64,000 nucleotides of DNA from the NCBI GenBank assembly GCA_023614405.1, contig CM042694.1, positions 130,205,711 to 130,269,710 on the forward strand, given 5' to 3'. Position 1 is the stretch's first letter; each line of letters opens with the position of its first letter. Made by a program: the position numbers and the translations under genes. Shown in pieces: positions 24,304 to 36,391 of this stretch. The stretch is from Avena insularis. Its lineage: Eukaryota > Streptophyta > Magnoliopsida > Poales > Poaceae. The notes under the pieces were generated by a model. It did not search any database, was not told the origin of the DNA, and saw nothing but the letters and a program-made list of their open reading frames with translations.

Positions 24304-27099
24304 TGAGAGCATCTTCTCAAACTATCATGCCTAACTTAAAGGCGTTAAAGAAAAGTACTTATTGGGAGATAACCCAAAAGTTTTAGATGAATCTTGAAAG
24401 TTATTACTTTAGTAATGACCGCTCCTTATCCTTTTTATTTGCTTTTTGTGCCAAGAGTAACCTCTAATGAGAGAGAAGTAATGATTGGGAAAGTTGCTGT
24501 CCCGAAACAGATTTTTGTGCTTCACCGTAAAAATTCGTGAGAGAGATCTGTTTGTCGGATTGAGCTGTAATGTTTTGTGCTTCTGCCCCAGGTTGTTATC
24601 TAACTTTCGTTCGTTCAACACTTTTTTATTTGAGCAACATAAGGTCTTCGAAAAAATTCGTCTTTACCTGCTGGTCTGTTTTGACAGATTTCTGCCATTT
24701 TCTGTATTTGCTTCTTGTGGGTTCCTTTTTGAGTACTTCTGGGGAATTTAGATTTTTGAGGGAAGTGCTACAGTAGCATGTGTTCTAATGGAAGTTTATT
24801 TGGTGTTAGAACTGAACCTTAAGACTTATTTATCTTAAGTGCACTAATGTTGCTAATAAAGATTGTGTGAAGTTTTGTATGAAGGAAAATTTTCAGGTGT
24901 ATGGAAGGAATGAGTAATGAAATAAAGGATGGACTAAAGCTCAAGCTTGGGGATGCCACATGTGTCACCCCAATAAATATCCAAGAAGTACAAGCGTCAA
25001 AGCTTGGGGATGCCCAAGGCATCCCCTTCTTCATCAATAAAAATCTCAGGTTTCTTCCAAACGCTTCATTTTTATTGTTTCCTGCACAATTGTGTTTTTC
25101 TTGGAGCGTCATCTTTTTTGTTTTCATTTTCGTTTTTAGTTTGCTTGGTTTTCTTAGTTTTCTGAATAAATTGGTTGGACCCCCTCTTTCATACATTGGT
25201 TTGCAATTGGTTTGGTTTGGTTTGGAAAAGAGTAAGAAAGTTCATACTTATGTGGTAAAAGGAGGTTGTTTTTGACTGTGGCCTGTGCTTTGTCATGCCA
25301 TGCTTGATATTGTTTTGGCTTTATGCTTAGTATTCTTTGCTGTAGCATGACTTGTTATAAACAATTGATATTGCTTAATGTGCCTTGGATGAATCATGCA
25401 TTGTTTTAGCATATTAAAGCATAGTATAGTGGTATTCTCCTTTGATGCTTTATTTGGGTTAACTTGGCGCATGCTCACACCATGTTATGACTGTCACAAG
25501 TCACCATAGCCTTTATGATCCTTTAGTTTTCAACTTTTAGTATCACTTTATGCTTTGATCAATGATGTTTTGTCGCTCTGCATGATTATGGCCATTATTG
25601 CTCTCTTAGTTTGTCGCTCCTAGTCTTTTGCTAGCCTCCACAACCAAGTATGAGTTCCACTCATGCATCCAACTCCCTAAACCAAGTTATTTCAAAGAGT
25701 CCACCATACCTACCTACTAGCTTATGTTTATTCCAAGTATATTCATGCTTTTGTTTACCTTCCAAATTAAACTTGTTATGAGGAAACTAGTGATTAAAGC
25801 TCTCACGAACTTGATGGCACACTTTACTTTACTTGCCCTTAATAAACTTGAACCATTGTGTTTTCTATGTTGTATATGCTTGCACTTATTTGTTGGGAAT
25901 TAGCATAACCATGCTTTCATGGGGAACGCTTTCAACATCGCACTTGGTACTTGTACCTAGTTGATATCATGCTCTTTTGTATATGGATGTCGTCGGTGTG
26001 AAATGAAAGGGGAGCTTGTAAGTCCATGGAGTTATGTATATGTGTTAGAGAAACGCCTGGGCCGCTGGTCTAATCCATGCTGACATGGTGGAAACCTACA
26101 TTGTAACCATAATGAGTTGTCTATGAAGCATTTTTCTTATAAAAAAAAGAGTCCTATATTGAGAAAAAAAGTGAAAAGAAAAAAAGAGATACTATGAAAA
26201 GAGGAAAGAGAGAAAAAAGCACCATATTCCCATGGTAAATAAGAAGAATGCTGAGATGCTCGTTGTCTGCTTGCCTTGTCATTTTGATATGGGGATTCTT
26301 CCGTATCATCGGGCAAGGGGTACCTCGTTGGCGGTTCTCAATGATACACATGTACTTACAATGACAAGAACTTACCGGTGACTAAACTTGAGTAGCATGA
26401 GGAGCGGCCCTCGTATACAAGGGACATGAGATTCCTAACTTATACTTCGTCAAGCATGTACACCATAGTTTGTTCACTTTAACCTTAATCACTTCAAGAT
26501 GCTTATGATAGGGGCAATGAGAGCTGAAAGCTATTAAGTACCATAATTTTTGGAAGCTCTTTATGAAACTTGAATCTCTGCTTCCTTCTATGAAGGCCTT
26601 TCTTCCACCATTATATTGAGTCTCCACCTTCTACCTTTATGCACCTACTTTGAGAGCATAGTGGCCATTCTTAGTTCTATGTGCATTGTCCCAAGACTAG
26701 TTGATTGATGCATAACTTGATATTGCTTGTTTTAAACTATTTGTATCTAGTCACTCTTATGAACTTTGAAGGTGTCCTATGCATTTATATTTGCTACTCT
26801 ATGAGGGACAAGCTGAATACTATTATGCTATGTTTTCTTTATGTGAAACAAACAAATGTCTTGCAAAGCATTGTTATTCATGAATCTTTTGTTTGTGCCT
26901 TTTCATGTTGCAACATAGTTTGTTTGTCTTATTGCTAGAACTTTGTCTTTCATGCTATGTTAAAGTACTATGATCCCCAATTTCAATGCTTTACAAATAC
27001 TTTGATCAAGTTTATGATGGTGCATGTCACCTCAAAAATTATTCTTTCTTTTTATCACTTACCTACTTGAGGACGAGCAGGAGTTAAGCTTGGGGATGT
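24304..27099 (+). other. N1 noncoding 3' internal region
   Basis: No gene. Contains the hairpin, a purine-rich AAAAAGAGAAAGA tract near 26150-26220, and ends GGACGAGCAGGAGTTAAGC + TTGGGGATGT before the 3' LTR, which serves as the polypurine region. Very similar to 37219-39993. Confidence 0.75.
25006..25026 (+). other. Conserved hairpin in N1
   Basis: Perfect 9-base stem GGGGATGCC / GGCATCCCC with loop CAA. The same hairpin lies at the matching place in N3 and, with one mismatch, in N2. Confidence 0.75.
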
Positions 27100-28518
27100 T
27101 GATACATTGCAAATGTATCTATAATTTTTGATGTTCCATGCTTGGTTTTATCTACTTCTTGTGTTTTGTCCACACTTTGGAGTACTTTTCATATGATTTC
27201 CTGGACTAACCTATTAACAAGATGCCACAGTGCCAGTTGCCTGTTTTCTGTTGTTTTTGGTTCCAGGAAGTCAGAAAATGAATATTCTCAGAATTGGACG
27301 GGACAAAAGCCAAAGTTACTATTTTCCCGGAAGACTCACGGAGCCAGAAGCAAAGTCGGAGAGGGGCCATAGGGTGGCCACACCACCCCTAGGCGCGGGT
27401 CCACCTAGGTCGCGCCAGGGCATGGTGTGGGCCCCCTGGCTGGCCATCGACCTTGCCTCCTTCGCCTATAAGAGCCTCTCGATACCAAAACCCTAAATCG
27501 TCAATCAGAAATCCACGAAAAGTTCTGCAGCACCGCCGCCACCGAAGGGGAGATTCGGGGGACAGAAAGTCTCTGTTCCGGCACCCTGCCGGGACAGGGA
27601 AGTGCCCCCGGAGCCATCTCCATCGATCTCCACCACCATCTCCATCACCATTGCTGATTCCCATGATGAGGAGGGAGTAGTTCTTCCTCGAGGCTAAGGG
27701 TTCTATCGGTAGCTATGTGTTCATCTCTCTCTCTATGCATGATCATATTGTGATCATGAGCTTTGTAATCAAGTAGATCTACTTTGCTACTCAAGTGCTT
27801 TAATAGATCTCTGCTCTCCCCATGTGTGTGAAAGTGACAGCGTGCACACCATGGTGGCACTTAGGCTAGAGATTACAAATACTTGTTATGAGTTATATTT
27901 GGAGTTGGATGTTTCTATGAAATTGTGGTGTTTGTTGGACTCATCTAGTACTCAAGGTGACAGTGTGGGGTTTTCTAGATGGGAAAGGCTTACTTTGAGG
28001 TGTGCTGTTATAGCCCTACCATCGATTAGAGTGTCCAACCGGAGAGTAGTTCAGCGTAGTATCATGAAGATAATATATTTATATGATAGTGTTCACTAGC
28101 GAAAGAATGATCCCTAGGCCTTGTTTCTAAGCATTGAAACACCGTTTGCTATTAGATCTGTTACATGTTTGCTTGCTTCCATCTTTATTTCAGTTTGCCT
28201 TTAGTATTTTCCACGCCATCAAAATATTTTCTATCACCGATACCACTTATAATTATCCCTACCACTTGTATTTTACTATCTCTTCGCCGAACTAGTGCAC
28301 CTATACACCTGACAAGTGTATTGGGTGTGTTGGGGACACAAGAGACTTCTTGTATCTTGATTGCAGAGTTGCTTGAGAGGGGATACCTTTGAACACTTCC
28401 TCCCTGAGTTCGATAAACCTTGGGTGATCCACTTAAGGGAAAACTTGCTGCTGTTCTACAAACCTCTGCACTTGGAGGCCCAACAACTGTCTACAAGAAT
28501 AGAAGTGCGTAGACATCA
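27100..28518 (+). repeat. 3' LTR of N1
   Basis: 1,419 bases, TGATACATTGC ... GTAGACATCA, followed by GATAC. Confidence 0.93.
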
Positions 28519-29278
28519 GATACCCCCGGGTAGGGTAACACCGGGGTATAAAGGCCGAGTTAGCCGAGGTATGGCAAGGTCAAAGCGAAAGTTGGCCGGG
28601 TCACCTCAAGGCAGACCGACTTACGGAGTAACCCGGACCGTAGGATGTCCACCTGACTGTGTCCCGGCCAACGTATGTCGTAAGTTGGCGAGCTATTTAT
28701 AATTTGTATGCAGGTACCAACGGGTTCGGATCATACCAGGCTTGCAAGAGAAGGAAGGTATCTCGCTTGTCAAAAGGTGACCTCTGTCTTGAGGCGTGGT
28801 AGACAAAGCAGAGAGGGACCAGCGAGGCGTGGCCGACAAAGGTGACGCACCCTATGTCGGCTGACGCTGGCACCGCAGAGGTTTACGTAGCCTCTGCATG
28901 GCTTACGATGGCAAAAGGAGACCCGGTCGGTGTGCTATTTTGGGAAGAGGCATATTCCCAGGAATATGCCTCCACGTATGCCCTAACTAGAGACCTAGCC
29001 TCCCCTTTATAAGGGGCATTAGGGCCTCTGTAGTTGGGGCTGGTGGGTTGGCGAGTAAGTAGTTCATTGGTAGAGAGACAAGTAGTGGTGAGAGTAAGAG
29101 AGCTTCTTCTTCCTCCTCTCCCAATACAGCTCGAGGAGCATCTGTAAACCTGGTGAACTTGGAGAATACAAAGCATCTATGTGTGGAATCACCACACTAT
29201 CCCTCCCTGGATTCCTCTAGTGCATATTAGCCCCACCTTTAGCCTATCCATGGCATCTGCCGTGACACCACCACGACA
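28519..29278 (+). repeat. 5' LTR of T, remainder
   Basis: Starts with the second copy of GATAC (N1 TSD) and runs to CCACGACA. TATA box TTTATAAG at 29006-29013 in CTCCCCTTTATAAGGGGC. Matches the 3' LTR, with visible substitutions and small indels near 28790. Confidence 0.9.
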
Positions 29279-29280
29279 GT

Positions 29281-29298
29281 TGGCGCCCACCGTGGGGC
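29281..29298 (+). other. Primer binding site of T
   Basis: TGGCGCCCACCGTGGGGC, two bases after the LTR end. This wording is shared by many RIRE2/Tat-type elements. I do not assign the tRNA with confidence. Confidence 0.8.
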
Positions 29299-29596
29299 TA
29301 GCGACGCTAGCAGGAGTGAAGATCCGGACAGGAAGCATCATCAGCAACGACGAGCGCATTGTCTCTAGGCTCATTCAGCACTTTGGAGCGCTGGACTATG
29401 TCAGCGACAATGCTGGTAGCTTCGGCAAGCGACCTCCACCGCGCAATGGCGTCTTCGTCAAGCTTGGCGCCCATAGGATCTACGTCGGTGTCGATGTGTC
29501 TTGTGTTCACCCGCTGCACATCGTCGAGGGAGGCGAGCCACCCCTTAGCGCGGATCATGGTGCGCGTATCACTCGCCCCCTGACCGCGCTGAGGTG

Positions 29597-31712
29597 ATGA
29601 TAACGGCACCTGACGCTCGTGCGAGCAAAGATCCGGCACCAGATCCGGAGGTAACACCCAAGGCACCCAGGAAAAGTAGAGGTACTCCGTTAGAGAGGCC
29701 AGAAAACCTGCTGCAGCAGGCGATAGATAGCTTGGAAAGCCCCATAGCTCCTGTGGTAGATCCGGCTCAGGCACAGGCCGAGTTAGAGGAAACTAGGCAG
29801 AAAATACTAGAGGGCGCGAAAAAGATAGCCGCGGCTCAGCAGTCGTTGAACATGATGCTGCGCGAGTACGCAAGAGCAAATAAGGTAGATGCTGTAAAAG
29901 TAAAAGGGAGAAACCTCATCAGTAAGATGAACAAAGAAGGTGACACTAGAGTTGAGGAATCAGAGAACCCTTTGTCCATAGGGTTGCCAAAGTACAGCAC
30001 CCCGGCAAAGAACCTCAGAGCAGCGGATGCAGCTGCATCCGAGTTAGAAGGTTTGACGGGTGAAGCCCGGCAAAGACAACAGGAGAGGGTCAACGAGTTA
30101 GTTTGGATCGCTAACAGACAGAATGAGGAGTTTCTCAGGGCTAACCCGGCAAGAGCTGGGCCTTCCAAGGTTGTTTATTCGGCAGTGGGAAACCCAGAGA
30201 AATCCGGTGGGGCTGCATCATCACCTCATGATGGCCCTAGAAGAGAGGAAGTGGTAACCTCGGCGAGGAGAAACAAACAGATAGTCCCGTATGACCCGGC
30301 AAGGGCAGGGAAAGGAAAAGCAATGCAGAGAAATGAGGATCGAAAAAGTGTCAGCCGAGGTGAAGCTGGCCAAAGTAACCGCGACCAAGGTAATGCCGGT
30401 CAGAGAAACGCTGAAAACGGCAATGTCGGACAGCGTAATTCGGCGGTGCAGCACAAAATCCACCTCGGCAACAGCAACAGCAGAGTGTACCTCGGCAAGA
30501 GAAGAATGTCGGCCAAGGTATGCGGCAAAATTGCGCTCAACAAGAGCAATACAAATACAATGACGGTGATTCGGAAATGGTGAACGCGGGATACCCTAGG
30601 TCAAATTATCATGTGATAGGGTCAAGGTTGGGAAGCAGGAACTTGATGCCTGACGACGCCAGGTTAAAGCTGATCGGCTCTATAGGTCGGAGCAGATTGA
30701 GGGGCAAGGTCCTCTGGGTCCAGCGTGCTTTGGGCCTCGGATCATGAAAGAGCCTCTGGTACCTAACTTCCAGTTACCCAGAGGCACGAAAACATATGAC
30801 GGCAGCACCAAGCCGGAGGATTGGTTGATCAATTACGCAAGGACAGTGAAAATTGCGACAGGAAATTTGAGGTGGGTAGTGAGATACGTACCTCAGATGC
30901 TGGAGGGGCCAGCAAGGGTATGGTTAAATAACTTACCACCCGGTAGTATCAACTGCTGGATTGACTTTGAAGAAATGTTCGTCAGTAATTTCTCGAGCAC
31001 ATATCAGAGGCCGAATAGGCCACAGACCTTAGCAATGTGCAAACAGAGACCAAATGAAATAGACCGGGAGTTCCTAACTCGTTGGTGCAACGTGAGAAAC
31101 TCATGTGAAGGCGTTATTGAGTCTCAGGCCATAGATTGGTTTGCACAAGGGTGTAGATATGCAAGCATGTTGTGGCAAAGGTTACAAAGGGATATGCCAA
31201 CTACACTGGCTGAGACAATCGGGATTGCTGATTCGTACGCTTTGGGTGATCCGACTCAACCCTAGCTTGTGTCAAACGAGTAAAATGAGGAATACTATCA
31301 GCGAGATGGAGCCGGATCGTCCCGACGAAATGATTACTGGGGTAAGAGAAGAGATGATAAACCGGATTACAGGTACAATTTGCAACAAGTTGTTGCTGTA
31401 AACCAAGATCAACCCGGAGCAGGGAGTAATCAGCGTCAGAAAACTGGAGGGCAACAGTGGACCCCAAGAAATGATGGCAAGAAAACTTGGACGCCCGAGC
31501 AAAAGAGACAGTGGCAAGAAAATAAAGACTGGCCGAGGTATACGTATGAGGCAATGCTGGATCAGCCGTGCAAATTTCACACGCCAAATCCGAGTAACCC
31601 GGCGGGTCATACAACCCGGCAATGTGAGTGGATGAGGAATATAGAGCAGAGTGGCTCGGGGACTGCTCAGGCACCTCGAAACGATCAACCTCGGCAGGAG
31701 TTAACTCGGCAG
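29597..31712 (+). pseudogene. gag of T, broken
   Basis: The frame opens at ATG 29597 and runs to 30583, a Gly/Lys/Glu-rich N-terminal region with helical stretches. A frameshift region (about 30540-30745) leads to the capsid domain at 30744-31262 (LPRGTKTYDGSTKPEDWL, ARVWLNNLPPGSINCW, REFLTRWCNVRN), the retrotransposon gag core. Next comes a Lys/Gln-rich tail with a CX2HX9HX4C zinc-binding motif at about 31568-31630, a known variant in this lineage. In-frame stops: TAG 31263, TAA 31281, TAG 31713. It would build the capsid and package element RNA. The 300 bases between the primer site and 29597 are leader. Confidence 0.88.
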
Positions 31713-31715
31713 TAG

Positions 31716-32502
31716 TTGCTCTCCGGAGCAAATACACAACAATTAATGTTACCACCACCTCCTCCGAGGTATGAGAATCATGAGAGAAGGGATGCACTGC
31801 ATCAGGTGGAAAACCAGCATCAGCCAGATCAAAGGTACCCTAGCAATGATGGGAGAAATGAATACAGAGAGCATCACCAGAGTTACTGTGTGTTCACCAC
31901 GAAGGAAACAGATAGAAAAAGCTTGCAACGCCGACATATGGAAGTGAATGCGGTTATGCCGGCAGTGACAAGGTATATTCCTTGGTCGGATCAAGAAATT
32001 ACCTGGAGTATCAAGGACCATCCCAAGCTCATGCCAAGCCCTGGTTCGTATGCATTGGTGCTGGACCCAACGTTCATCGGGCCAAATATCAATGTGAGGT
32101 TTTCTAAGGTGCTGATTGACAATGGCAGCAACATTAATATCATGTATGTGGATACAATGCGCAAGTTGGGTATCTCGGAGAACATGCTCCAAGCCACAAG
32201 GACAACTTTCCATGGCATCGTTCCAAGTATTTCATGTGAACCCATTGGCAAAATCTGGGTTGACGTGTTATTCGGCACAAGAGATAACTGCCGAACTGAG
32301 AATTTGGAGTTTGAGGTTGTGAACTTGGAAAGCGCATATCATGCGTTACTCGGCAGGCCAGCCCTGAACAAATTCATGGCAAGTACTCACATCAGTTACC
32401 TGAAGATGAAGTTGCCTGGGCCAAATGGAGTATTTACCATAGCTGGGGATTTCCAACGTTCTAGAGTGTGCTTCAGCCAGATCGAACCTGGCCGAGTCAC
32501 TC
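31716..32502 (+). pseudogene. Protease domain of T
   Basis: Single-domain retropepsin-like aspartic protease that would cut the Gag-Pol polyprotein. The active-site motif is IDNGSNIN at about 32118-32140 (DxGS form, normal for this lineage). The C-terminal flap and hydrophobic motif HALLGRPALNKF is at about 32341-32376. It is in the same frame as gag after the TAG at 31713 and is otherwise open to about 32500. A frameshift between about 32460 and 32510 then moves pol into another frame. The active-site residues look intact, so damage lies outside the fold. Identity is secure from motif pair and position. Confidence 0.85.
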
Positions 32503-33591
32503 GTGATTGCACTAGAAAAGAGAAAGATCCAGGAAGTAGCGGCATTGGCTCAGTCCGCGCAGCAGTATATGCCGGCGCTGAGTAACCCGCATGGAAGTGT
32601 ATCATTTCAAGCAACAAAGTACACAAAGAAAGTGCCCGTTGATGATCTGTTCCTAGCGCGCACTGTAACAATTGGTGTCGGGTTAATTGAGAAATAGGAA
32701 AGCGAGCTCGTCAACTTCCTCCGTGAGAATCGGGATATCTTTTCTTGGTCCACACAGGACTTGCAAGGTGTTTCGAGGGAGTTGGCCGAGCACTCTTTAA
32801 ATGTGTGACCCGGAGCAAAGCCGGTGAAGCAACCTCTCCGCCGCTTCGCTGAAGATAGGAGAAAAGTCATTGAAGATGAGATAGCTCGGCTCCTCGCAGC
32901 CAGGTTCATCGTGGAAGTGCTTTATCCGGATTGGCTATCTAATCTGGTGCTAGTGGAAAAGAAGAAAGATGATCCGAATGTGGCAGTAGTTTGGCGTATG
33001 TGCATCGATTACACGAACCTGAATAAGGCGTGCCCAAAAGATCCATTCCCACTGCCAAGGATAGATCAGGTCATAGATTCTACTACTGGGCGTGAACTGT
33101 TGTCATTCATAGACACATATTATGGTTTCCATCAGATACCTCTGAACCCGAATGATCAAATAAAGACTGCGTTTATTACCCCGTACGGGGCTTATTGCTA
33201 TCGCACCATGCCTTTTGGTTTACGTAATGCAGGGGCAACGTATCAAAGATGTATGCAAAAATGCCTACACGATCAAATTGGTCGAAATGTGCAAGTGTAT
33301 GTGGATGCTGTGGTAATAAAAACCAAGGAAAGCAAAACGCTCCTTGATGATATCAGGCAAACGTTCGCGAACCTAAGGAGGTTCCGAATGAAGCTTAACC
33401 TGGAGAAGTGTACCTTCGGTGTCCTGGTTGGGAAATTGCTAAGATTTCTTGTCTCCAGCCGAAGTATCAAAGCTAACCCGACTAAAATCCGAGCCATAGA
33501 GCGAATGGAATTGCCGAAGTTCCTTAACGATGTCCAGAAGTTCACTGGTTGTCTGGCATCCTTAAGTCGGTTTGTATGTCGGTTGGGATAA
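32503..33591 (+). pseudogene. Reverse transcriptase domain of T, catalytic motif altered
   Basis: RNA-dependent DNA polymerase that would copy element RNA from the tRNA primer. Motifs: MCIDYTNLNKACPKDPFPLP at about 32998, FIDTYYGFHQIPL at about 33107, TAFITPYGAYCYRTMPFGLR at about 33170, and YVDA at 33298-33309 where intact elements have YVDD. The second catalytic Asp is therefore Ala (codon GCT). FIDTYYG also departs from the common FLDAYSG. In-frame stops: TAG 32695, TGA 32806 and TAA 33589. RT identity and order before integrase put T in Ty3/Gypsy. The protein cannot be active. Confidence 0.92.
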
Positions 33592-34697
33592 AAGGCATTG
33601 CCTCTCTACCAACTAATGAAAAAGTTGGACAAGTTCGTATGGACGCCACAGGCCAATGAAGCCTTCATCCAGTTAAATAAAATGTTAGCCACGACACTAG
33701 TATTAGCCTCTCCACTATCAAAATAGCCAATGTTGCTCTACATAGCCGCAACCAACCGAGTTGTAAGTGCAGTAGTAGTGGTAGAGCGCGACGAAGAGGG
33801 TAAATCAGTGCAAAGGCCAGTCTAATATCTGAGCGAGGTATTATCAGTATCAAAGCAAAACTATCCTCACTATCAGAAGGTGGCATATGGTGTATATATG
33901 GCAGCAAAGAAGCTGAAGCACTATTTTGAAGAGCACCCCATCAAGGTGATATGTGAAGCCCCCATATCTGAGATAATGAGCAATAAGGATGCGAGCGGCC
34001 GGATCGTAAAATGGGCAATTGAGCTAGCCCCTTATGCTCCACAATACGACAGGAGAGATGCGATCAAGTCTCAGGCCGTGGCTGACTTTTTCGTGGATTG
34101 GGCCAAGATGCAATATGAGCCACCGTTGCCAGATCCGAACTACTGGAGAATGCATTTTGACGGATCAAAAACGAAAACCAGGTTAGGCGCCGGAGTTGTG
34201 CTTACCTCACCCAAGAAAGACTAGCTGAAGTATGTACTGTAGATCCACTTCGCAGAATCAAACAATGTTGCATAATATGAAGCACTTGTGCATGGGCTCA
34301 AAGTGGCAAAAGAAATTGGAATACGTCGGATCCAATGCTTTGGTGACTCGGATTTGGTAGTTCAGCAAGTGTCGGGGCAATGGGATGCTTTGGATGCAAA
34401 CATGGCATTATACAGATTTCATGTGCAAAAGATATCAGGATACTTTGAGGGATGCGAGTTTCACCATGTACCCCGGCTGGAAAACGAGGCTGCCGACGTA
34501 TTGTCGAAGCTCGGATCAACCCAACAAGCAATTCCACCAGGTGTAGCACTAGAGAGAAAGCCATCTATCAGGCCATCCCCAGAATCCGAGTCAATCTATA
34601 TCCCGGCAAATCCGGACTCGGAAGCTGCGCCCATGGACATTGATGTGGGAAGTGGTTCAGGAAACCCGAGGACTGCTTCGCAAAACCCGGGGACTGC
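33592..34697 (+). pseudogene. Dual RNase H region of T: RT-linked RNase H plus archaeal-type RNase H
   Basis: The first part (33592-34110) is the worn RT-linked RNase H and connection (YQLMKKLDKFVWTPQANEAF, then YGVYMAAKKLKHYF at about 33889). The second part (about 34135-34520) is a complete archaeal-type RNase H: HFDGSK, YEALVHGLKVA, FGDSDLVVQQ and ENEAADVLSKL supply the D, E, D, D residues. Gain of this second domain defines the Tat lineage (family knowledge). It would degrade the RNA strand during reverse transcription. In-frame stops: TAG 33724, TAA 33823, TAG 34222, TAG 34240, TAA 34273; the last three sit within 54 bases inside the second domain. A Pro/Ser-rich linker follows. N2 interrupts at 34697. 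Confidence 0.87.
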
Positions 34698-36295
34698 TGA
34701 TACATTGCAAATGTATCTATAATTTTTGATGTTCCATGCTTGGTTTTATCTACTTTCTAATGTTTTGTTCCAACTTTGTAGTACTTCTCATATGATTTCT
34801 TGGACTAACCTATTAACAAGAGCCATGCTACCTGCACATTTCTGCTGTTTTTGGTTCCAGGAAAGTCAGAAAATGAATATTCTCGGAATTGGACGGGACA
34901 AAAGCCAAAGTGCCTATTTTTCTGGAAGGGATCAAGTGCCAGAATACGAGACGGAGAAGGGCTAGGGAGCCACCACACCACCTGGCCACGCGGCCAGGCC
35001 TGGCCCGCGCCAGGGGGTGGTGTGGCCGCTACTGGCACCCCCTCGGCCTCTCCTTCCGCCTATATATTGCCTTCAGGACAAAAACCCTAAGTACCCGATC
35101 AAAAATCCACGAAAGAGTCTGTAGCTGCCGTCATCTCCATCCCTAGACCAGGAGGGATCTAAAGCTCTTCCCGGCACCCTGCCAGAGAGGGGAATTCACC
35201 CTGGAGGCCTTCTTCATCACCATGCAAGCCTCCGGTGTGATGCGTGAGTAGTTCATCCTTGGACTACGGATCCATGTAGTAGCTAGATGGCTGGTTTCTC
35301 CTCCTTTGTGCTTTCATGTTTAGATCTTGTGAGCTCCGTTCATGATCAAGATCATCTATTTGTAATCCATACATGTTGTGTTTGTGGGGATCTGATGGAT
35401 ATTGAGATGCTATTTCAGATTGATTATTGATTCTATCATGTCTTTGTTATTTGAGATCTTGCATGCTTTCCGTTGTTAGTAGCTATCTTGGCCAAGTAGA
35501 TGCTAGGAACTCCAAGAGTTAGTATTTATGCTCGATAGTGGGTTCATGCCTCTGGTAATCTAGGGAAGTGACAGAAATCTCTAAGGTACTAGATGTGCTG
35601 TTGCTACTAGGGAGAAAACAACAATCCTTTGTTCATAGAACAATCGTATTGTTTACTTTACACGATTCGTCAGAAGCAATAGTCTGTTGCTTGCAACTTA
35701 ATCTTTGGAGGGGTTCAGATGATAACCTAAAGGTGGATTATTAGTCATAGATGCAGTTGGATGGCGGTCTATGTATTATGTTGTAATGCCCAATCAAGTC
35801 TCAAAGGAGTCAAGATGATTAGTATATGCATCTATTGCTTTCTTGGTGTTTGTCAATTGCCCCGCTGTAATTTGTTCACCCAGCATGTTATCTATCTAAG
35901 GAGAGCCACCTCTAGTGAACTATGGATCCCGGTCCTTTTTCTTTACATACAATCTATAAACTGTTTCTGCTTTGTGTTTACTTTCTACAAACTTTTACTT
36001 CTTTCCATTCGATACGTTTAATCCTTTGTTTTCTGCAAAACACGGTGAGATTGACAAGCTCATCGCAAGTTGGGGACAAAGTTCTGTGGTTGTGTTGTGC
36101 AGGTCTCCACGTTGCTACTAGCACCGGTAGTGCGCCCTGCCAAAGCTCAGCTAGCAACACCTTTGGGGTGTTTCCTTGCTCCTACTGGTTCGATTAAACC
36201 TTGGTTTCATAACTGAGGGAAAACTTACTGCTGTGCTCATCATACCTTCCTCTTGGGGTTCCCAACGAGCTCTACGTTGAAAGTCGAGCGCATCA
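34698..36295 (+). repeat. 5' LTR of N2
   Basis: 1,598 bases. Shares its first 200 or so bases with N1 and N3 but has an unrelated second half. TATA box CTATATATT at about 35060. Confidence 0.93.
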
Positions 36296-36305
36296 AGATA
36301 TTTTC

Positions 36306-36323
36306 TGGCGCCGTTGCCGGGGA
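36306..36323 (+). other. Primer binding site of N2, first copy
   Basis: TGGCGCCGTTGCCGGGGA, exact tRNA-Asp type, 11 bases after the LTR end. Confidence 0.9.
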
Positions 36324-36373
36324 CTGAAGAAGAAGAAGCTCCCACGTCAACCTCGTGCCATCAAAGTATTTTC

Positions 36374-36391
36374 TGGCGCCGTTGCCGGGGA
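36374..36391 (+). repeat. Primer binding site of N2, duplicated copy
   Basis: An identical 18-base site 68 bases after the first, preceded by CATCAAAGTATTTTC, nearly the same as the LTR/primer junction CATCAAGATATTTTC at 36291. It is a small tandem duplication of the LTR-end/primer region. Confidence 0.88.

Larger units (their letters stand above)
21937..28518 (+). mobile_element. N1: complete non-autonomous LTR retrotransposon (tRNA-Asp primed)
   Basis: 6,582 bases with perfect TSD GATAC (21932-21936 and 28519-28523). LTRs 21937-23319 and 27100-28518, primer site 23330-23347, one gag-like frame and about 2.8 kb of noncoding 3' sequence. No protease, RT or integrase, so movement needed enzymes from a partner element. 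Inserted 13 bases into the 5' LTR of T. The internal 3' part is almost identical to N2. Confidence 0.95.

Noticed and set aside
36306..36391. Possible tRNA-Asp genes
   Set aside because: Only the 18-base complement of the tRNA 3' end is present, next to LTR ends; these are primer sites.
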